A stretch of DNA of 64,000 bases, from positions 62,001 through 126,000 of the forward strand of contig NZ_QNRV01000004.1 in the NCBI RefSeq assembly GCF_003315195.1, read 5' to 3'. Source of the stretch: Sutterella wadsworthensis (GTDB lineage Bacteria > Pseudomonadota > Gammaproteobacteria > Burkholderiales > Burkholderiaceae_F). Made by a program: the position numbers and the translations under genes. Position 1 is the stretch's first letter, and the number at the start of each line of letters is the position of its first letter. Shown here piece by piece: positions 35,922-46,107 of this stretch. The notes under the pieces are model-generated. The model searched no databases, was not told the DNA's origin, and worked only from the letters and a program-made list of their open reading frames with translations.

Positions 35922-36968
35922 TTAAAGCGTGAAGACTGCACGGGTCTTCATGACGCCCTGAGCCAGTTCGCCGAAATGGAGGCCGTTCGTTTTTTCCAAA
36001 AATTCGACCGTCTCAGCCGCAATCCCGCCGATGCCGCAATGCGCGCCGCAAATTGCAGCGGCCATGCAGCCGATGGTATCGGTGTCCCCGCCCATATTGG
36101 CGGCGATTTCAGCAGCTTTCTTCGGGTTCTGTGCCCAGAAAGCCAGCGCGAGTGCAGCGGTCACGGACTCGCTCGTCATCGTGCCGGTGCCGATCACGTC
36201 GTAGATAAAGCGTGAAACCGCCTCGTCATCGTAAGCCTCGCGGCGCTTGAGGACGAGTTCTTCAAACACTTCAAGGCGCGCCAGAATGCTTGCGGCCCAG
36301 GTTGGTTCTCCCTTGGCGGACGCTATCGGGAAAATGGTTTTCACATCGGCGAGCGTCTGCTCCCAGCTGCGGCCCGCCACCCCGCTGGCCACGGCCTGCG
36401 CCACCATTGCAGCGCCGGCAATCGTCACGTCGGTTGAATGCGTCACACGGCTCACTCGGGCAGCGGCCTCGGCGATTTTTTCATGTTCGCCGGCTTCGAT
36501 CAGACAGCCTACGGGAGCGATGCGCATTGCCGCCCCGTTGGTGAGCGAAAGTTTGGTGACCGGAAGGGCGTCTTCCCCTTTGACCCACGCAAGGAGCGAA
36601 GCCTTGGATGACGGTCCGAGCAAATTAATCTCAAACCCGTTCATGGACTCAACCCAGGCAATCAGATCCTTGGCGAGCGTCTGCACCGGCGGCACCGTGC
36701 CCGCCGCTTCAATGGCATTGAGCACCACGAAGGCCTGCGCAGAATCATCGGTGTAGTGTCCGGCCTTGAAGTAGCAGGCCACGATGTTGTCGGCGGGACC
36801 GTCGAGAAATTCGGTGATGCGGCCGAAACGTTCGCGCACCTTGGCGCGCGGCCAGAGCTCGCCCGGGACGCCAAACGCGTCGCCGAGCACCATGCCGGCA
36901 AGCGCGCCGGCAATGCGGTCTTGAAGCTGGGACATAAAGACGGGAGAGGAAGTTGAAAACAGGGCCAT
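35922..36968 (-). CDS. ADP-ribosylglycohydrolase-fold protein
   Basis: A 348-aa all-alpha protein of the DraG/ARH fold. RIAGALAGMVLGDAFGVPGE, GHYTDDSAQ and the C-terminal GGDTDTIGCMAAAICGA supply the acidic ligands of the two-Mg centre, so it should be active. Known relatives remove ADP-ribose from proteins or split N-glycosidic bonds. Here it is first in an operon with a PfkB kinase (17 bases apart) and an NCS1 permease, which suggests a small-molecule N-riboside rather than a protein substrate. An internal ATG (36935) is a possible start; neither has a strong ribosome site. Confidence 0.85.
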   Translation of the reverse strand: MALFSTSSPVFMSQLQDRIAGALAGMVLGDAFGVPGELWPRAKVRERFGRITEFLDGPADNIVACYFKAGHYTDDSAQAFVVLNAIEAAGTVPPVQTLAKDLIAWVESMNGFEINLLGPSSKASLLAWVKGEDALPVTKLSLTNGAAMRIAPVGCLIEAGEHEKIAEAAARVSRVTHSTDVTIAGAAMVAQAVASGVAGRSWEQTLADVKTIFPIASAKGEPTWAASILARLEVFEELVLKRREAYDDEAVSRFIYDVIGTGTMTSESVTAALALAFWAQNPKKAAEIAANMGGDTDTIGCMAAAICGAHCGIGGIAAETVEFLEKTNGLHFGELAQGVMKTRAVFTL

Positions 36969-37158
36969 TGCCTAGGCTGCATACCGAACAAAATACCCAA
37001 CACTAGGGTTATCGTTTAGGTGTTGCATCTTGGCGCGCCGGAGAATACCAAAATCGGTATAGATAATCCACTACACTTGGCGCGTGACCGGCATGTGCAA
37101 ACAGCTCCGATGCTCTGTCCGCATGCTGCTCCGAGTCGTTTTGGTATTTCTCTTGGCC

Positions 37159-37683
37159 ATGCAGATTCCCGTTCGCTTCCGCTACCGCATTGAACGTCGT
37201 CAGGCACGTTGGAACGTCGTGTTCCCGGAGCTCTCCTCGGCGAACTTCACTGCGGACTCGCCTGCGCAGGCCCGCACGGAAGCCCCCGAAAAGGCGCTGA
37301 CGGCGCTCGCCCGCCTGCTGCTTAAGAGTTCTGAAGCCGTCCCCGTCTGCCAAAGGGCGCATGCGGGTGAAGGCGAAGCCGTGCTGCCGCTTTTTGCGCA
37401 GGGAAAGGCCCGCTTTATTGAACGGGCGTGGGCGCTTCAGGTTCAAGCCGCCGATGTTGCCCGCGCACTGGGCATTACGCGTCAGGAAGCCGCGAGACTC
37501 TTTGATCTCGCGCATCCCACAAAAATCGATGCGCTCTCCAAAGCGCTCGAAGTGCTGGGGGCTCAGCTCGATCTGTCGCTCTCGCTGCTGCCCCAAGGTC
37601 CTTCGCCGCTGCTCAATGAAAAGCCCCGGCGCGGACGAACACCAAAGTCAGCCGCGGCTGCCGATGATGCCGCGAGCGCCTGA
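37159..37683 (+). CDS. HicB-like protein without a HicA partner
   Basis: A 174-aa protein. MQIPVRFRYRIERRQARWNV and VVFPELSSANFTADS form the HicB partial RNase-H fold used by HicB antitoxins, and the C-terminal part ARALGITRQEAARLFDLAHPT is a helix-turn-helix. HicB normally neutralises the HicA mRNA interferase and represses its operon. No HicA-like small gene is visible within several hundred bases on either strand, so this is an orphan, perhaps working only as a DNA-binding regulator. The start was moved to the family-like MQIPV; ribosome site weak. A polar Ala-rich tail ends the protein. Confidence 0.72.
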   Translation: MQIPVRFRYRIERRQARWNVVFPELSSANFTADSPAQARTEAPEKALTALARLLLKSSEAVPVCQRAHAGEGEAVLPLFAQGKARFIERAWALQVQAADVARALGITRQEAARLFDLAHPTKIDALSKALEVLGAQLDLSLSLLPQGPSPLLNEKPRRGRTPKSAAAADDAASA

Positions 37684-37705
37684 GGCAGATCAGCCGCAGC
37701 AGTCT

Positions 37706-38680
37706 TCAGAGGCTGGTGAAAGCGCTCTTAGTGAGGTTTCGAGACGGTTCGTCTTCGAGTCCTTCAATAAAGATATTGAGATTTTTATCAATCTTGACCA
37801 CACCCGCCGCATTGTGTGCGGCATCGTTTTCAACCATCCCTTTGCCGACAATGTAGTGGATGCCGCGGCGCTCGGAATACCATCCTGAATGGTAGTGCCC
37901 GCTGAAGACTGCAAGCACCCGACGGCTTTGCTCCAGCACGTCCACCACCTCGGCCGCATTGCGGATGAAATAGCCGTCCGGAATCTTGCCCGCGATTTTG
38001 CCGTGACTCGAATCCCAGAAATTCAAAAGCTGGTGAATGAAAACAATCACTGGTTCTGATCCCTCGGCGAGCACTTTGCGAAGCCACTCCACTTCGAAGT
38101 CCGGCACCATTGACACGCTCCATTTGAGGTTGCCGTCCGAATAGTGTTCTCCGGCCATCGTGTTGTAGCAGGCGTCCAGCACGATGTACTTGATGCCGCC
38201 CTTGGTAAACGCATAGTGCGTCAGGCCCTTCATCTCGTCTGAGTTTTCAGTGTGCGCCAGAAAATCCTCAAGCGAAATTTTGTCAAAGTCATGGTTGCCG
38301 GCGACATGGAAACGCGGTCCGGGAAACTGCCGGAATGCCGCTTCGACCTCGTCGAGCAGCCCCACCGTCTCCGCCCGACTGCCCGTCTTTGTGCAGTCTT
38401 TGAAGTCACCCAATTCAATCGCAAAGTCAGGGCGGCGCTTATTCATGAACGCAACGGCTTTGCGGAACTTCTCGAGCGACAAATCAAAGTACTCGTGGTG
38501 GGCAACACCTTCCTCATCCCAGAAATCGGGGGATTTGCGGCAGTGATGTACATCCGTCGCCCAGCCGAACGATGAGATAACTTCGGCATCAGACGGAAGC
38601 GTTTCGCCGGAACGAACGAAACCCCAAGGAGAAAGCATGAGCAGTCCCATGGAGGACTGCAGTAAGACGCGGCGCTGCAT
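37706..38680 (-). CDS. Tat-exported metallophosphoesterase
   Basis: A 324-aa calcineurin-like phosphoesterase. The dimetal motifs are complete: TDVHH, LGDFKD, AGNHDFD, FIHQLL and SGHYHSG. The start at 38680 has AGAGG seven bases upstream and yields MQRRVLLQSSMGLLML, a twin-arginine signal with a hydrophobic stretch, so the enzyme is probably exported folded to the periplasm. A longer frame upstream (to 38761) lacks this logic. Likely substrates are phosphomonoesters or phosphodiesters; the exact one is unknown. Convergent with the HicB-like gene, 22 bases apart. Confidence 0.85.
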   Translation of the reverse strand: MQRRVLLQSSMGLLMLSPWGFVRSGETLPSDAEVISSFGWATDVHHCRKSPDFWDEEGVAHHEYFDLSLEKFRKAVAFMNKRRPDFAIELGDFKDCTKTGSRAETVGLLDEVEAAFRQFPGPRFHVAGNHDFDKISLEDFLAHTENSDEMKGLTHYAFTKGGIKYIVLDACYNTMAGEHYSDGNLKWSVSMVPDFEVEWLRKVLAEGSEPVIVFIHQLLNFWDSSHGKIAGKIPDGYFIRNAAEVVDVLEQSRRVLAVFSGHYHSGWYSERRGIHYIVGKGMVENDAAHNAAGVVKIDKNLNIFIEGLEDEPSRNLTKSAFTSL

Positions 38681-38802
38681 GTTCGGCCTCTTGGCAATTG
38701 AAACGCCGGAATTATCTGCCGGCGTGATGTCTGTACCGTGACGCCGCCATGAATAGTTCATGATTCCAATCGATGCGCTGCGGCGCTCTCGTCTTCAAAA
38801 TG

Positions 38803-38842
38803 CAAAAAAGCGGCAGAAGAAGACTTTTCCGTCTTCTGCCGC
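38803..38842 (-). terminator. terminator after the phosphoribosyltransferase gene
   Basis: An 11-bp stem GCGGCAGAAGA/TCTTCTGCCGC (38810-38820 with 38832-38842) followed on the minus strand by T6. Confidence 0.85.
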
Positions 38843-38886
38843 CGCTTTTCGATCAAGCGCGTACAGATCAGCTTGCTCTTGCAGTT

Positions 38887-39417
38887 TTACTGCAGGCGGC
38901 CGAGTGTCTTACCCGATTCAATGGCTTCAATGAATGCCTCGGCGCCTAGATCGTCATAGCATTCGAACGGCTGATGAATCCAGGGGCTGTCTTCGAAATA
39001 AACGCAGTGCCAATCGGGCTTAAGAACGGAGTGCGCCTTCCACCAAAGAACAGCCACGCGGATTTCCGTGATGGCCGGATAACGCTTCTTCAGGTGCGCC
39101 ACCACTTCCTGAATCGTCTTGCCGGAATCGACCATATCGTCGACGAGCAGCACTTTCCCTTTCAGTTCGGCGAGTCCTGTCATGCAGTCAGCAATGTCGA
39201 GATTGCTTTGCACGGTGCCCTTGGCTTCGCGGTACGAGCTCGTTGCGAGAACCGCGAGAGGCTTGCCGTAGATACGGCTGAAGAAATCGCCGGGACGCAT
39301 GCCGCCGCGAGAGAGGCAGATCAGGCAGTCAAACTGCCAGCCGCTCTTGGCGACCTTATAGACGAGCTCTTCGTTCAGACGGATGTACTCGTTCCAAGAG
39401 TAGGTGATATCGGACAT
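38887..39417 (-). CDS. phosphoribosyltransferase family protein
   Basis: A 176-aa type I PRTase. The PRPP-binding loop VLLVDDMVDSGKT (about residues 88-100) and the flexible-loop region SSYREAKGTVQSN are present; CLSRGGMRPGDFFSRIYG forms an early loop. Such proteins act in purine salvage (xanthine/hypoxanthine-guanine PRTases). It lies 107 bases downstream of purA behind a terminator-like hairpin, a place where Burkholderiales carry a Gpt-like gene. Base specificity cannot be assigned by eye. Confidence 0.85.
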   Translation of the reverse strand: MSDITYSWNEYIRLNEELVYKVAKSGWQFDCLICLSRGGMRPGDFFSRIYGKPLAVLATSSYREAKGTVQSNLDIADCMTGLAELKGKVLLVDDMVDSGKTIQEVVAHLKKRYPAITEIRVAVLWWKAHSVLKPDWHCVYFEDSPWIHQPFECYDDLGAEAFIEAIESGKTLGRLQ

Positions 39418-39439
39418 GGGTGGTGTCGAAAAGAGGGAG

Positions 39440-39486
39440 AGTGAGAAAAACGGAAGGCGGCAGAACTCAAGGAGCCCGCCGCCTTC
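39440..39486 (-). terminator. terminator after purA
   Basis: A 9-bp stem GAAGGCGGC/GCCGCCTTC (39453-39461 with 39478-39486) followed on the minus strand by CGTTTTTC. Confidence 0.7.
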
Positions 39487-39524
39487 TGCGTCGAGAAATT
39501 GCGCGCTATTTTAGACGCACTGCA

Positions 39525-41171
<1,647 letters not shown>

Positions 41172-41375
41172 CTAGGAGACTTTGCCGAGAAAGCTCCAGA
41201 TAATCACCAGGCCGAGCGCCACCAGAACGGAGGCCGCCGCGCGTATGACTCTTGGATCGGCCTTCGTGAGCTCAGCGAGCATCGCGAGCCAGCGTTCAGG
41301 AGCTATCAGCGGACTGATGCCTTCGAATACAAGCACCCAGCCGAGTGAAAGCAGCAAAACTTCCCAGCCGTCCAT
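41172..41375 (-). CDS. DUF2065 family small membrane protein
   Basis: A 67-aa protein with two hydrophobic helices. WEVLLLSLGWVLVFEGISPLI and PERWLAML are the DUF2065 (YjeT-like) pattern. It follows hflC by three bases, its usual place in proteobacteria, and is probably co-translated. Function not known; location suggests the inner membrane near the HflKC-FtsH complex. Confidence 0.85.
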   Translation of the reverse strand: MDGWEVLLLSLGWVLVFEGISPLIAPERWLAMLAELTKADPRVIRAAASVLVALGLVIIWSFLGKVS

Positions 41376-41378
41376 GAG

Positions 41379-42257
41379 TTAGTTCTGCTCCCCGCCTTCT
41401 TTCTTCAAATAACTGAAGAAGTCGGCCGACGGATCGACCACCATGACGTCGGACTTCTGCGAGAAGCTTCGGCGATAAGCCTCGAGCGAGCGGTAGAAGC
41501 GAGCGAATTCCGGATCCTTGCCGAAAGCGTCGGCATAGATGCGCGCGGCTTCGCCGTCGCCCTCGCCCTTGGTCTTCTGCGCATCGCGATAAGCCTCAGC
41601 GAGAATCACTTCGCTCTGACGATCAGCACCGGCACGGATGCGCTCGGCCTGAGCCGCACCCTTGCTGCGCTCTTCACTGGCCACGCGCTTACGTTCAGCT
41701 TCCATACGGCTGTAGACCGATTCGGAAATTTCGGGCGTAAAGTCCACGCGCTTCATGCGTACGTCGACGATGTCGATGCCCAGCGCCTTGACGCGCGCCT
41801 GCAGGAGTTCGGAAATCTCCGCCATCGCTTTTTCACGTTCGCTCGAAGTGATTTGATTCACCGTGCGTTTATTAACGGCAATATTGAGCACGTCGCGCAG
41901 CAGCATCGCCAGACGATCGCTCGCAGCACGTTCGCTGCCCTGGAAGGACACCCAGTAGCGGCGAGCGTCACCGATGCGCCACTTGACGAACGTGTCGATC
42001 ATCAGGTTCTTCTTCTCGCTCGTCTGCACGAGATCGGCACCGGACGCGTCGAGCGTCAGGATGCGCTTATCGAGATATACGACATTCTGGAGCGGTGCAG
42101 GCAACTTGAAGTGCAGCCCCGGCTCGGTCACGACGGTTTTGAGTTCGCCGAGTGCGAACAACATGGCGTATTCTCGTTCGCCTACGGTGTAAAGGCACGT
42201 CTGCGCAAGGCCCGCGGCCACAACAACGCCGACGGCAATGGAAGTAATGCTTTTCAT
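41379..42257 (-). CDS. hflC: HflC, membrane modulator of FtsH protease
   Basis: A 292-aa SPFH/prohibitin-family protein with one N-terminal membrane helix (ITSIAVGVVVAAGLAQTCLY), the SPFH domain (VGEREYAMLFALGELKTVV, KWRIGDARRYW) and a long C-terminal coiled coil (KRVASEERSKGAAQAERIRAG). With HflK it forms the large periplasmic cage around FtsH. 25 bases downstream of hflK. Confidence 0.95.
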   Translation of the reverse strand: MKSITSIAVGVVVAAGLAQTCLYTVGEREYAMLFALGELKTVVTEPGLHFKLPAPLQNVVYLDKRILTLDASGADLVQTSEKKNLMIDTFVKWRIGDARRYWVSFQGSERAASDRLAMLLRDVLNIAVNKRTVNQITSSEREKAMAEISELLQARVKALGIDIVDVRMKRVDFTPEISESVYSRMEAERKRVASEERSKGAAQAERIRAGADRQSEVILAEAYRDAQKTKGEGDGEAARIYADAFGKDPEFARFYRSLEAYRRSFSQKSDVMVVDPSADFFSYLKKEGGEQN

Positions 42258-42282
42258 CTGTTCTTCTCTTCAGTCGGTCATC

Positions 42283-43959
42283 TCAGCGCAGACGGCTGCG
42301 GATCATTTCACGCGGATCGATATCGGTGGAATAGGTCGCCGATCCAGCCGAATTGGTGCCGGCAGTATTGGGCGCCGAAGTGCTCGCAGCAGCTGCCGAA
42401 CTTGTAGGCACGGCTGAATCTGCTTCGGACTTCGCCGCGGCCTGCGTGGACGCAACGATCTTGTCGAGAGGCAGATAGAGGAGGTTCGACCCAGACTTCT
42501 GATCTACATAAACCTTGGTGACGTTTTGATAAATGTCACGCATGGCATCCACGTAAATGCGGTCGCGCGTCACCTGCGGCGCCTTGGCATATTCGGTATA
42601 GACGGAAGTAAAGCGGTCAGCATCGCCTCGTGCGGTTTCTACGACGCGGGCTTTGTAGCCCTCAGCTTCTTCCTTCAGGCGCGAAGCCGTACCCTGCGCC
42701 TTCGGGATCACGGCGTTCATGTACGCCTCGCCCAAATTAATCTGACGTTCACGGTCCTGGCCGGCTTTCACCGCGTCATTGAACGCAGCCTGCACCTGCT
42801 GGGGCGGCTGAGCGTTTTGAATGGCGACGCTCATCACCTCAATACCGGTAGAGTAGCGATCCAGCATAGCCTGCATGGAATTGCGCACAGCCTCGGCAAT
42901 TTCAGCCTTGGACTCGAAGAGAACGCTGTCCATTGCTTTTCGGCCGACCACTTCGCGCATGGCCGATTCGGCGGCCTGTGTAACGGAGGCGTCAGGCGCG
43001 CGCGTATTGAAGAGATAGTCCTTAGCGCCGGTTTCAGGCTTGATGCGGTATTGGACGTTGAACTGAACGTCAACGATGTTCTCGTCGTCAGTAAGCATCA
43101 GCGCCTCGCGCAGACGGTCTGTCGTGCCGCGCATGCCGATTTCCGCCGTACGGACGCTGCTCACGTCAACGAGCTCGACATCCTGAATCGGAGCCGGCAA
43201 ATGCCAGTTGATGCCAGGCATGGTCGACTTGCTGTAGGCGCCGAATGTGGTGACGACGCCCGTCTGACCTTCGGGGACGATGTAAAAGCCGCTTACGCTC
43301 CAGCCAATAACGGCACAGACCGCGAGCACGGAAACTGAAAAGCCGCCGGCGCGTGCGCCTCGGCCGCCCCCGAAGAGACCGCCGCCGTTGCCGCCACGGC
43401 CATTGCCGCCGTTGCGGGCACCGCTTTCACGGCGCTGCTGCTGACGCTGATCGTCTTCCTCAAATTGATTGCGGAGCCGGTCCAATTCGGCAAAAAGCCC
43501 CTGCCGCTTCTGGCTGCCGTGCGTACCGCCGTCATCGGGATAGTCGTCGCCCTTCTGTCGAGGCGCAGCATCATTGGGCTCATCGTCTCGCGAGAAATCA
43601 TCGCGGCTCTTGAGCCGCGAACGGAGATCCTCCTGATTCGAGCGGCCTTGGCGCCCCATAATCTTGTTGGCCGCCTGCTGAAAATTCGACCACAAATTTT
43701 CAAGATCATCGTCCGAAAGAAGACCTTGCGAGCGGCGATCGCGCTGCTCATCGTCTTCACGGGCATCGCGGCTGGTGCGGCGCGAACCGTCAGCAGACGA
43801 ATCCGCCGGATTCCGATCATCTTGCGCATTCGGATTCTGCCGGGCGTTTTGTTCTTCGCCGTCTTCTCCGACGCCGTCAGAGCGCTGTTCGTTGTCTCCG
43901 CGGTCGTTCTTCTTCTCTTCGTCAGAGCTGCGGCCCCAGTGAGGGTCATTAAGCGACAT
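42283..43959 (-). CDS. hflK: HflK, membrane modulator of FtsH protease, with long charged cytoplasmic tail
   Basis: A 558-aa SPFH protein. Residues 1 to about 200 are an unusually long Asp/Arg/Gln-rich disordered tail ending in a Gly-rich run; E. coli HflK has about 80 residues there. Then come one membrane helix (FSVSVLAVCAVIGWSVSGFY), the SPFH domain (GVVTTFGAYSKSTMPGINWH) and the coiled-coil C-terminus. A C-terminal Ala/Ser-rich tail is also present. The ATG at 43959 has GGAG eight bases upstream and gives MSLNDPHWG, the family start. Separated from hflX by two inserted genes. Confidence 0.94.
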   Translation of the reverse strand: MSLNDPHWGRSSDEEKKNDRGDNEQRSDGVGEDGEEQNARQNPNAQDDRNPADSSADGSRRTSRDAREDDEQRDRRSQGLLSDDDLENLWSNFQQAANKIMGRQGRSNQEDLRSRLKSRDDFSRDDEPNDAAPRQKGDDYPDDGGTHGSQKRQGLFAELDRLRNQFEEDDQRQQQRRESGARNGGNGRGGNGGGLFGGGRGARAGGFSVSVLAVCAVIGWSVSGFYIVPEGQTGVVTTFGAYSKSTMPGINWHLPAPIQDVELVDVSSVRTAEIGMRGTTDRLREALMLTDDENIVDVQFNVQYRIKPETGAKDYLFNTRAPDASVTQAAESAMREVVGRKAMDSVLFESKAEIAEAVRNSMQAMLDRYSTGIEVMSVAIQNAQPPQQVQAAFNDAVKAGQDRERQINLGEAYMNAVIPKAQGTASRLKEEAEGYKARVVETARGDADRFTSVYTEYAKAPQVTRDRIYVDAMRDIYQNVTKVYVDQKSGSNLLYLPLDKIVASTQAAAKSEADSAVPTSSAAAASTSAPNTAGTNSAGSATYSTDIDPREMIRSRLR

Positions 43960-44363
43960 CAATAACTCCGTTCTTGAAGAGATCTCCTTTTTAGGCCGAG
44001 CCGATCATTTCGCCCGTCCTCCTGTCCGTTGACCTCTTCTACGTCCAATTTAGACAAAGGTCTATGAAGTTTAACGAAGAAAACCGCTATCGCGCGTCTT
44101 TAGTCAATCAATATTGCCTTTCCACACACTTCCAGCATCCCAAATGCCCGTACAGATCTCTCCTGCGATCCTTCAGCGCGCCGCACCGTACTCTCATCCG
44201 TCCTTGATCTAAGCCATATAGACAGTGGTTTCCTCAGGTTTGCGAAGGACCGGCAGGCCTATACAATTCGCCAAAACCTTTTTTGTACAGCAGCCGTTCC
44301 CTGCAGATTCTGCTGTCCCCGGCCGCAACCCAACTACACTCTCAATCCTCAGCCAAGGCTGCC
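43960..44363. other. divergent intergenic region hflK / gate-protein gene
   Basis: 404 bases without a credible gene. It holds the promoter candidate for the plus-strand pair (44240-44267). An hflK promoter must be here, since the usual upstream hfq-hflX transcript is cut off, but no convincing minus-strand -35/-10 was seen. Confidence 0.5.
44240..44267 (+). promoter_or_regulatory. candidate promoter for gate protein / M20 peptidase pair
   Basis: TTGCGA (44240-44245), 16-base spacer, TACAAT (44262-44267); four and five of six consensus matches. Predicted start near 44274, leaving a 90-base leader. Confidence 0.5.
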
Positions 44364-44840
44364 ATGAATCATCCTGCTCCCGCCAAACCCATGGTCACCG
44401 ACGTCTTCGTGAAGGGCGCCGTCCAAGGTTGGAACATCTGCGTCACTTCCACCATTCCGAACGTCCTGATGGCTTTCGTGATCATCAAGATCCTTAACCA
44501 TTCAGGGCTTCTCGCGCTCATCGGTCAGATCTTTTCGCCGATCATGGGTATTTTCGGCCTCCCCGGCGAAGCAGCCACTGTGCTGCTCGGCGGCTGGATG
44601 TCGATGGGCGGCGGCGTAGGCGTCGCCGTAGCACTCTTTGACAACGGCGTGCTCAACGGCACTCAGCTCGCTATCGTCTGCCCCGCCATCTTCCTGATGG
44701 GTTCTCAGATTCAATATCTGGGCCGCTGCCTCGGCGTCATCGGCATCAAGGGCAGTAAGATTCCGCTTATCATGGCGATCCCAGTGTTGACCGCCTTCGT
44801 CTCACTGTTCGTGATGCGCATCCTGATGCTCGGCAACTGA
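44364..44840 (+). CDS. YjiG/SpmB-like gate-domain membrane protein
   Basis: A 158-aa membrane protein with four or five helices. NVLMAFVIIKILNHSGLLAL, PGEAATVLLGGWMSMGGGVGV and AIVCPAIFLMGSQIQYLGR match the YjiG / spore-maturation-protein-B branch of the nucleoside-recognition (Gate) family. In E. coli yjiG is paired with yjiH next to the isoaspartyl dipeptidase iadA. Here no YjiH-type partner is present, but a peptidase again follows (M20 family), suggesting a small-peptide transport role. AAGG lies eight bases before the chosen ATG. Confidence 0.75.
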   Translation: MNHPAPAKPMVTDVFVKGAVQGWNICVTSTIPNVLMAFVIIKILNHSGLLALIGQIFSPIMGIFGLPGEAATVLLGGWMSMGGGVGVAVALFDNGVLNGTQLAIVCPAIFLMGSQIQYLGRCLGVIGIKGSKIPLIMAIPVLTAFVSLFVMRILMLGN

Positions 44841-44860
44841 CTGCCGACCTGAATCAGTCT

Positions 44861-44906
44861 GGTCTGCGCCGCACGGAATTCTTCACACACTTACGCGGAG
44901 CAGACC
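44861..44906 (+). repeat. inverted repeat covering the start region of the M20 peptidase gene
   Basis: GGTCTGC (44861-44867) pairs with GCAGACC (44900-44906), with a further CCGC/GCGG inside. The GGAG at 44897-44900 lies in the 3' arm, so folding could hide the ribosome binding site. Confidence 0.4.
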
Positions 44907-44912
44907 TCAAAA

Positions 44913-46028
44913 ATGGCGCTTCTAGACGACTACATCAAAGACCTCGCCCCACTCGTGAATCTGGACTGCGGCACGTGCAATACGGCCGGCGTCACTCGCG
45001 CAGCGGAAATCATGAAGGGCTACTTCGAATCCATCGGCTTCACATGCGAACTCATAGACCTCGGCCCCAAAGCGGGTCGGGGTCTTCTTGCAAGAAATAA
45101 GCCGCATGCCGACCACTACGACGTCCTTCTGAACGGTCATCTCGACACGGTTTTTGCCGACGGCACTGCCGCCGCGCGCCCCTTCTCCATTGACGGCGAC
45201 TTCGCGCATGGCCCGGGCTGCGCGGACTGCAAGGGCGGCATTCTGGCAGCCTATTACGCCTGCAAAACGGCGCGTCCGAAGGACTTGGAGCGGCTTTCCA
45301 TCTGCTGCGCCTTCAACCCTGACGAAGAAATCGGCTCCACGAGCTCCCACGAATGGCTCGCCTCCATCGGCGCAAGATCCAAGTGCGCGCTCATCGTAGA
45401 GTGCGCAAGGGCGGGCGGCGAATTGGTGCGTTCGCGCAAGGGCGTGGCAGACCTCAAAGTCGTCTTTCGCGGCCGCTCTGCTCATGCCGGCAACAATCCT
45501 CAGGACGGCGCCAACGCCAATGTGGCTGCCATGCGCTTCAGCCTGGCGTGCTATGAGCTTGCTGACCCGTCCAAAGGCACGACAGTCAACCCCGGCATCA
45601 TTGCCGGCGGCACCGCGACCAATGTCATTCCGGACAGCTGTGAGGTTCGCTTTGACCTGCGCTACTGCTTCGACAAGGACGGCTCTGACCTTGAAAATCA
45701 GATCTTTGAGCTCGCTGAACGTTCTTGGGCCCCCGGCGTATCGCAGACGGTTGAGCTTTTAGGCTTCACCCCGGCCATGCCGCTGTCGGACGACGCGAAG
45801 GCACTGACCGCAAAAATCACGGAAGCCGCGAAGATGACCGGTTTTGAAGCTAAGTTTGTTGACGCGGGCGGCGGCTCTGACGGCAACCGCATCGCCAAGG
45901 CGGGTATCCCGGTCATTGACGGCTGCGGTCCGGCCGGTGCGTGCTTCCATACAGAGCGTGAATACCTGCGACTGGACACGGTGGAAGAGCGCGTCAAGAT
46001 GCTCACCAACTTCTTCAGCCTGCTCTGA
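44913..46028 (+). CDS. M20 family metallopeptidase (glutamate carboxypeptidase-like)
   Basis: A 371-aa di-zinc exopeptidase. GHLDTVF gives the first His and Asp, GPGCADCKGG the bridging Asp, NPDEEIGS the catalytic and ligand Glu pair, IVECARAGG a Glu ligand, and CFHTEREYL the last His. The central dimerisation lid (GRSAHAGNNPQDGANANVAAM) is complete. The family cleaves C-terminal Glu/Asp from folates or dipeptides, or deacylates amino acids. No signal peptide, so cytoplasmic. Probably in one transcript with the gate protein, 72 bases upstream, as an uptake-and-hydrolysis pair. Confidence 0.88.
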   Translation: MALLDDYIKDLAPLVNLDCGTCNTAGVTRAAEIMKGYFESIGFTCELIDLGPKAGRGLLARNKPHADHYDVLLNGHLDTVFADGTAAARPFSIDGDFAHGPGCADCKGGILAAYYACKTARPKDLERLSICCAFNPDEEIGSTSSHEWLASIGARSKCALIVECARAGGELVRSRKGVADLKVVFRGRSAHAGNNPQDGANANVAAMRFSLACYELADPSKGTTVNPGIIAGGTATNVIPDSCEVRFDLRYCFDKDGSDLENQIFELAERSWAPGVSQTVELLGFTPAMPLSDDAKALTAKITEAAKMTGFEAKFVDAGGGSDGNRIAKAGIPVIDGCGPAGACFHTEREYLRLDTVEERVKMLTNFFSLL

Positions 46029-46071
46029 GCACCGCCCTTCGATTTGAGCGAATCGGCTTAAGCCCATAAAG

Positions 46072-46107
46072 AAAAACAGCCCGTACGACACGTTACGGGC
46101 TGTTTTT
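46072..46107. terminator. bidirectional terminator between M20 peptidase gene and hflX
   Basis: A 14-bp stem, AAAAACAGCCCGTA (46072-46085) with its complement at 46094-46107, 8-base loop, T8 on the plus strand and T5 on the minus strand. Serves both convergent genes. Confidence 0.9.
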
